The position numbers were made by a program, and so were the translations under genes. From positions 8,385,840 through 8,449,839 of the forward strand of contig CM070628.1 of the NCBI GenBank assembly GCA_036346255.1: DNA of 64,000 nt, written 5' to 3'. The stretch is from Ampelocalamus luodianensis (Eukaryota; Streptophyta; Magnoliopsida; Poales; Poaceae). This document shows positions 59,330-64,000 of the stretch, one piece after another. Each line of letters opens with the position of its first letter. The stretch's first letter is position 1. A model generated the notes under the pieces. That model saw only the letters and a list, made by a program, of their open reading frames with translations, was not told the DNA's origin and searched no databases.

Positions 59330-62300
59330 TGTAACATCCCAATTTTACGAGCTTAAAATCTTTTAAATAGTTAGTAGGAAAAATTCACCATTTGGATTTA
59401 TTTGATTTTAATTCAAAAGCTTAATATTGGACTTTATAATCAAAAACATTTAATGTGAATAATCCCAACATGAACAATAGCCAAAACTATTTTATTTGGG
59501 TTCTATGTGCTCAGATATATTTTCTAGATTTTTCTAGAATTTTTCGGTTCATTTGCTATTTTCTATTGCCTATTTGAATTTCTCGGTATTTTCTAAAATG
59601 GAAAATCTATTAAGATCTCGAAATCTTCTTGGTAGAATCTCTCGGCCCAACTCCTATTCAGCGCTCCAGCCACCGCTCGACCAGTGCGTAGCGCGGCCGC
59701 CTCCCACCGACAGTGGACCCGCTGTCGACCTCTCTCTCTCTCGCGCCCCGTTCACTCTCGTAGTTGGATCAAGCATGGGCGGTGGATGCGCGATGAGGTA
59801 ACGAACGGTCCGAATGTTTCTTTGATTGTGGACCGTTGGATCAAGATCGGGCGCTCAGATCAGATCGGCCGCGCGCGCGCTCCGCCCCACTCGCTGACAG
59901 GTGGGCCCGCCGAGGTCGTCGTCTCCGTCTCGGTTTCTTCCTCGCGCACGGCCGCCCGCGTCCGCCATGCTTCCGAGCTCCAAGCTCCGTCCGACAAGAC
60001 ACGTTTCCAAATAAAACCTTTCTAGAAAACGCGTAGAATCTTATCCCTAATCTCCCCGCATCTTCTCGGATCAAAATCAGATCTTGTTTTCGTTTCTATC
60101 TCCAATTTCTCTCGCAACCGTCTCGGACTCTTTTTAGGGTTCATCGCCGCACGCCGCCCTAGCCCCTCCCGGCCCCTATAAAAGGCACCCCCGGGATCGC
60201 ATTGACGTCCACACCAGAACCCCTCAATCCATTGCACCACTTAAGACCTAGCGCCGCCGCAATCCGAGTTCTAGGGTTTTCGCCGCCGTTCTGTTCTTCG
60301 CCTTTTTCGCCGCCGTCGGTGCCGCCGCGTCGTCGCCGAGTGCACCACCGAGATCAGTGACGCCAGGGCTACCTTAAGGACCCTTCGCCGTCGCCAAAAC
60401 CTCGCCGAACTCGGTCCGACAAAGCGAAGCCCTCGCGCTCAACCTCGCGCGCGGCCATCTTCGAGTGTCTCCGCCGCTCGTGAGTGCACCATCGTGTTCG
60501 CAATAACACGGGCTTCAATCTGGTACCATCGGACATCGCCGGAGCGCCGCAAGTCACCGTTGTTGTACGGTCCACAGCCGCCGCCGTCTTGTCGTCATCC
60601 ACGTCGGTGCGGCGTCGGCCCGTGCAGCGTGGCGGCCAGTGGCGCCGGTCGGCGTCCACGTGTGCGCCACGCGGCGTCGATCTCGGACCAGTCCGAGGCT
60701 CGGTGGAGCTAGTCCACCGTGAGCCTAGCCCCTGGCATGTGGGTCCCACATGTCAGAGATTTCTTTTATTATTTCTTTTTCCGAAATTCCTCCGGCGTCG
60801 ACTTGCGCAATAATCCGATTTTTCTTTAGAAAAATAATTGAAATTCCATAAAATCGAATTAGGGTTTCTTTTAGATTTCCAATCTTCCAAAGGCCATAAC
60901 TTTTGCATCCTAACTCGATTGAGCCCATTCAAATTTCTAAATTTGTCTAAATTCGAGATCTACCTAATTATTATTTTTACTTAATTTTTGGAGTTTGTTT
61001 GCCTCTGTTATTTATTTGTTTTGGTTGTTTTGCTTCGTTTGTGCGTGACGTCGATACTTGGGGTTTTAGTCGAAGAAGGCTTCAACCAAGTTCAAGACCA
61101 GTACATAGACCTATTCCAAGGCAAGTCATACCTTTGATCATATTGAATCCCAGTTTTCCCAAATTATATTGTGTTGAACTATTGCATTTACTTTAATTAT
61201 GTGTTTAAGCGCTTTTGGGCTAGTTATTGATCCAATCAGTTATGTTCACCTTGCCTACTTGTATACCTTAATCTTTTGTCGCCTAGATTGGTTTATTATT
61301 TAGTTGGTATTAACATATTGCCAACACGGTTGGTTAGACCGACTAGAATTGCTTAGCCATGCCACGAGTCATCATCGCATGTGAGTGCAATTATGAAATT
61401 TGACTAAGTGATTATGGGCTGTGTGATAAAGCGTGTGTCTTTGTGTGCTATTACTCGTGATGGCATGTGTTGCACTAAACCAAGCTGGGTGGTAAAGATT
61501 TAGACCGAGGCAAGTGGTGGATCTTGTGTGAGTGGTGGCTTTGTGATTGGGATTTATCTGTGTGGTTTAGTTAGAAAAGCGGAAGTCTTGCCTTGGTCAA
61601 TTAAGGACTTAACCGTGCGCCATTGAACCGAGCTATCTTGCATGCACCGCATGTCCGTAATGAGCCTAACTTAGTAGGTTACGGAGTTTCAACATTGGGG
61701 TTCGTGGATAGGTTAAGCTTTGTGATATGGGATTGTGTGAATAAGAACGTCAATGTTGAGACAAAGTTGCGAGCTGTTATGTTACGATTAGTGCTAGCTA
61801 CACTAGTTGTATCGTGTGGGTAAAGTGTACAAACCTCTGCAGAGTGTTAATCAATCTATTCGAATAGCCGCGTCCTCGGTCATGGACAACGCTGGGGATT
61901 TCACATGAGGGCTAGTGTTCATAAAATGTGGGATTGGGAGTGTGTGATCTCAATCATATGGTGTGTGAATTAATCGGTTTAGTGTGTGTCTTTGTGGAAA
62001 TAATCATTAAATTAATATTGCTTATTTGTTTTAAATTATGCTTTCAATCTATTATTTGTATTCAATTGCAAATGTTGCATTTCGCAAAATAACCACGAAG
62101 CCATTCCTTTGGAATAAGCACGCATATATATATTGCATTCGTGGTATGATTTGCGAAGTGCGGTTGTGTACTCACGCTTGTTGTAAAACTTGCGTCCAAA
62201 CCTCTGAAGTGGAGGAGTCTTCTTTGCTTTCGAGGAGGAGTTTGTGGAAGAAGGTTGATCGCTAGGTCATCGATCCCGATCGGTTACTGTGGTGTGCTGA

Positions 62301-62542
62301 TTGGAGTTTGCCAGAGTTTATTTCGTTCCGCTGCAGTATTTCTTTAGTGTTAGCCCTGCGTGGCTTAATAAGTTGTAACCCGACCTTAAGGTCAAAACTC
62401 TAAGTTGTTACTCAAACTATTCGTTTATGTTATATTTCGCTTGTGTGGATTGATATTCACCTATGTTACCGCTGTGTGCACTAGCGTGATCCTGGACTAG
62501 TGCAGAATACACGAGGGTCCAGTGTATTTTTGGGTCCCGACA
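59330..62542 (+). mobile_element. Family B LTR, copy 2 (3.2 kb)
   Basis: Starts tgtaacatcccaatttta and ends gggtcccgaca. It is followed by a primer site and a second internal region rather than by genomic flank, so it is shared by two units. Confidence 0.9.
60176..60185 (+). promoter_or_regulatory. TATA box of family B LTR copy 2
   Basis: ctataaaagg, same context as 51,476. Confidence 0.7.
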
Positions 62543-62757
62543 GAGGTGGTATCGAGCCATCTTGTGTGAGGTCTTGACCTTAGTTAGATTGGCCGTCTTT
62601 AGAGTGTCCAAACTATTTTCTAAAGGAAAAATTAACTTGTAAAGTTAATCAAATGCTTAACTCTCCTCATATCTCTCTTGCCTCAACTTTTGCTATAACC
62701 TTTTCTTTCTCCGCTGTTTTAAGGTTGCTCTTACCCGGTTAAATGCTGTCTTGACAG

Positions 62758-63335
62758 ATGCCTCGCTATGGACCTATGGTGAGCGTTGTGGAGGTTACGC
62801 CGCCGAACTTTGGAAGCTTCTGCAGGTACTTGGAGGTTTTGATCGTCCGTTGTACCGAGGAAACAACTGGATGGTGGATGGACATAAGCGGGGTACGATC
62901 GCCGCTGACGATCTACGCCGGGATGAACACCAAGGCAAGCGGCCGCTGAACATCTCCGTCAGGAGGATCACTTGGAGTGAAGGAATACAGGAATCGTCGC
63001 GCCTAGCCATGCTTCGGATCTGCCACATCTACATGCGCGAGTTGCAAGGAACCGTCTTCCGCTACCACCCGAGCGCCGCCGTGGAGCTACTCGCACACTA
63101 TCCATCCACGGAGGGAGAAGAAGATGCCACGATGGTACACCTCGCGTGCGTCGTCGCCCAAGAGGAATCCATGGAGCGAACCGAGGAGCTGTCGCGCCAT
63201 CGGCGCTGTTCTGTTGCACGGTTCGGGCACCAGATCGATTTGCGAAGATGCCAGCACAGTTCAAGGTCTACAGCCGGCAGGAGCACAGCCGTGGTTGTGG
63301 AGGTTACCTCAGCGACTGAGTTCGCTAAGGCCTAG
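62758..63335 (+). pseudogene. Family B upstream frame, second copy
   Basis: ATG at 62,758 (MPRYGPM) after ttgacag. The frame from the ATG runs to 62,949; a neighbouring frame stays open through 63,335 and carries RICHIYMRELQG. Comparing it with 54,056-54,627 shows which indels are copy-specific. No known domain. Confidence 0.5.
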
Positions 63336-63572
63336 GTTCGCAGTTGAGGCTTAGTGTGTTAAGCCGCGTCAGTCTAAGCCTAGTTGTGTCGCCCTTTAGG
63401 CGTTAGATTGTGTGCTTAGGCTCGCTATTTTCTTTGAGTGTGAGTATGAGCTGCAAAGGCCCTTAGGCATCTGTTGCAAGCCATACCAAGTTCTTAAGTA
63501 ATAAAGTTGCTTTTGGTTCTCTCAGTTGTTGTTGGGTTTAACCAATCCCCCGCTTAGTTCTTAACTCACCCC

Positions 63573-64000
63573 ATGCTTGCTACCTTATCTAACCCTTGGA
63601 GCTTCGCCAGATGGTTACAACTCGCCAGACAGTTGCAAGTGGTTCGGTACCCAACATCGGAGGCAATGAGCAACCGGCTAGGAGCGATTCCGCCACAAGC
63701 ACCCCAATTGACTTGCAAAACTTTGGAGCTTTCATGGCAAAGCCAGACTCGGTGATGAATACCATGATGACTCGGATGCAAGCCATGCACAACGAACAAT
63801 AACAACAACAATCACCAAAGACGGAGCCCGGTGCTCATGGTCACCATGGACCATCCAAACTTGCGAGAATTCATGAGGACTCGTCCACCAACATTTTCGG
63901 ACATGTCTCACCCGTGGAAGGCGGCGATTGGCCGGGTGATTGAAAGGAAGCTGCGATCACTCAATGCGGCGATCATGAAAGTTCTCTATGCCTCTCACGG
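63573..64000 (+). pseudogene. Family B gag, second copy, cut by the window edge
   Basis: Starts MLATLSNPW as at 54,868 and includes the asparagine run near 63,795-63,815 and the SHPWKAAIGR segment near 63,907. The rest lies outside the window. Confidence 0.7.

Larger units (their letters stand above)
62547..64000 (+). mobile_element. Second family B internal region, running off the window
   Basis: The primer site (62,547), the upstream frame (62,758-63,335) and the start of gag (63,573 on) repeat 53,846-55,290 with small differences. It shows the array continues to the right. Confidence 0.9.

Overview
The window looks like plant nuclear DNA, most likely from a grass and possibly from the rice tribe (inference). 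The reasons are long-LTR Ty3/gypsy retrotransposons primed by initiator tRNA-Met, hAT, MULE and MITE DNA transposons, and a plant-type AP2/ERF transcription-factor gene. Nearly everything here is transposon. I found no bacterial operons, rRNA, tRNA genes or CRISPR arrays.

Layout. 1-3,080: eroded Ty3/gypsy element (gag fragment plus 3' LTR). 3,221-3,517: a 145-bp tandem duplication. 3,601-4,920: a non-autonomous hAT element with a perfect 8-bp target duplication. 4,929-6,898: sparse intergenic DNA with microsatellites. 6,899-16,548: a Mutator-like element (MULE) with inverted ends that carries three genes: a MuDR-type transposase on +, and on - a GRF zinc-finger/coiled-coil protein and a plant-mobile-domain (PMD) protein. 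17,011-17,823: an AP2/ERF gene with its TATA box, broken by small indels. 18,190-18,907: tandem repeats and a MITE.

19,190 to the end is a nest of LTR elements. The host is an old LTR element (LTR about 19,190-19,873) whose interior is a minisatellite of about 135 bp. Solo LTR D (21,098-28,838, duplication gtctc) landed in that array and was itself split by solo LTR E (24,867-28,565, duplication cctat). Solo LTR C (29,660-50,570, duplication tcccc) also landed in the array. It is split by a tandem array of family A (31,456-47,765) and by a second hAT element (48,743-50,215, duplication ctcattct). Family B starts at 50,628 and runs LTR-internal-LTR-internal off the right edge. Families A and B look like Tekay/Del-type chromoviruses: gag, protease, reverse transcriptase, RNase H, integrase and a C-terminal chromodomain-like segment. 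Each also has an extra reading frame between the primer site and gag.

Reading frames in the transposons are broken many times, and the breaks often sit where a CAG or CTG would be expected. CAG+CTG is about 0.7 per 100 bases in part of the MULE transposase but about 3.2 per 100 in the ERF gene. Paired LTR copies also disagree at these triplets. This fits base-calling errors at CHG-methylated cytosines in a long-read assembly, so many of the 'pseudogenes' may be less damaged in the living genome than they look here.
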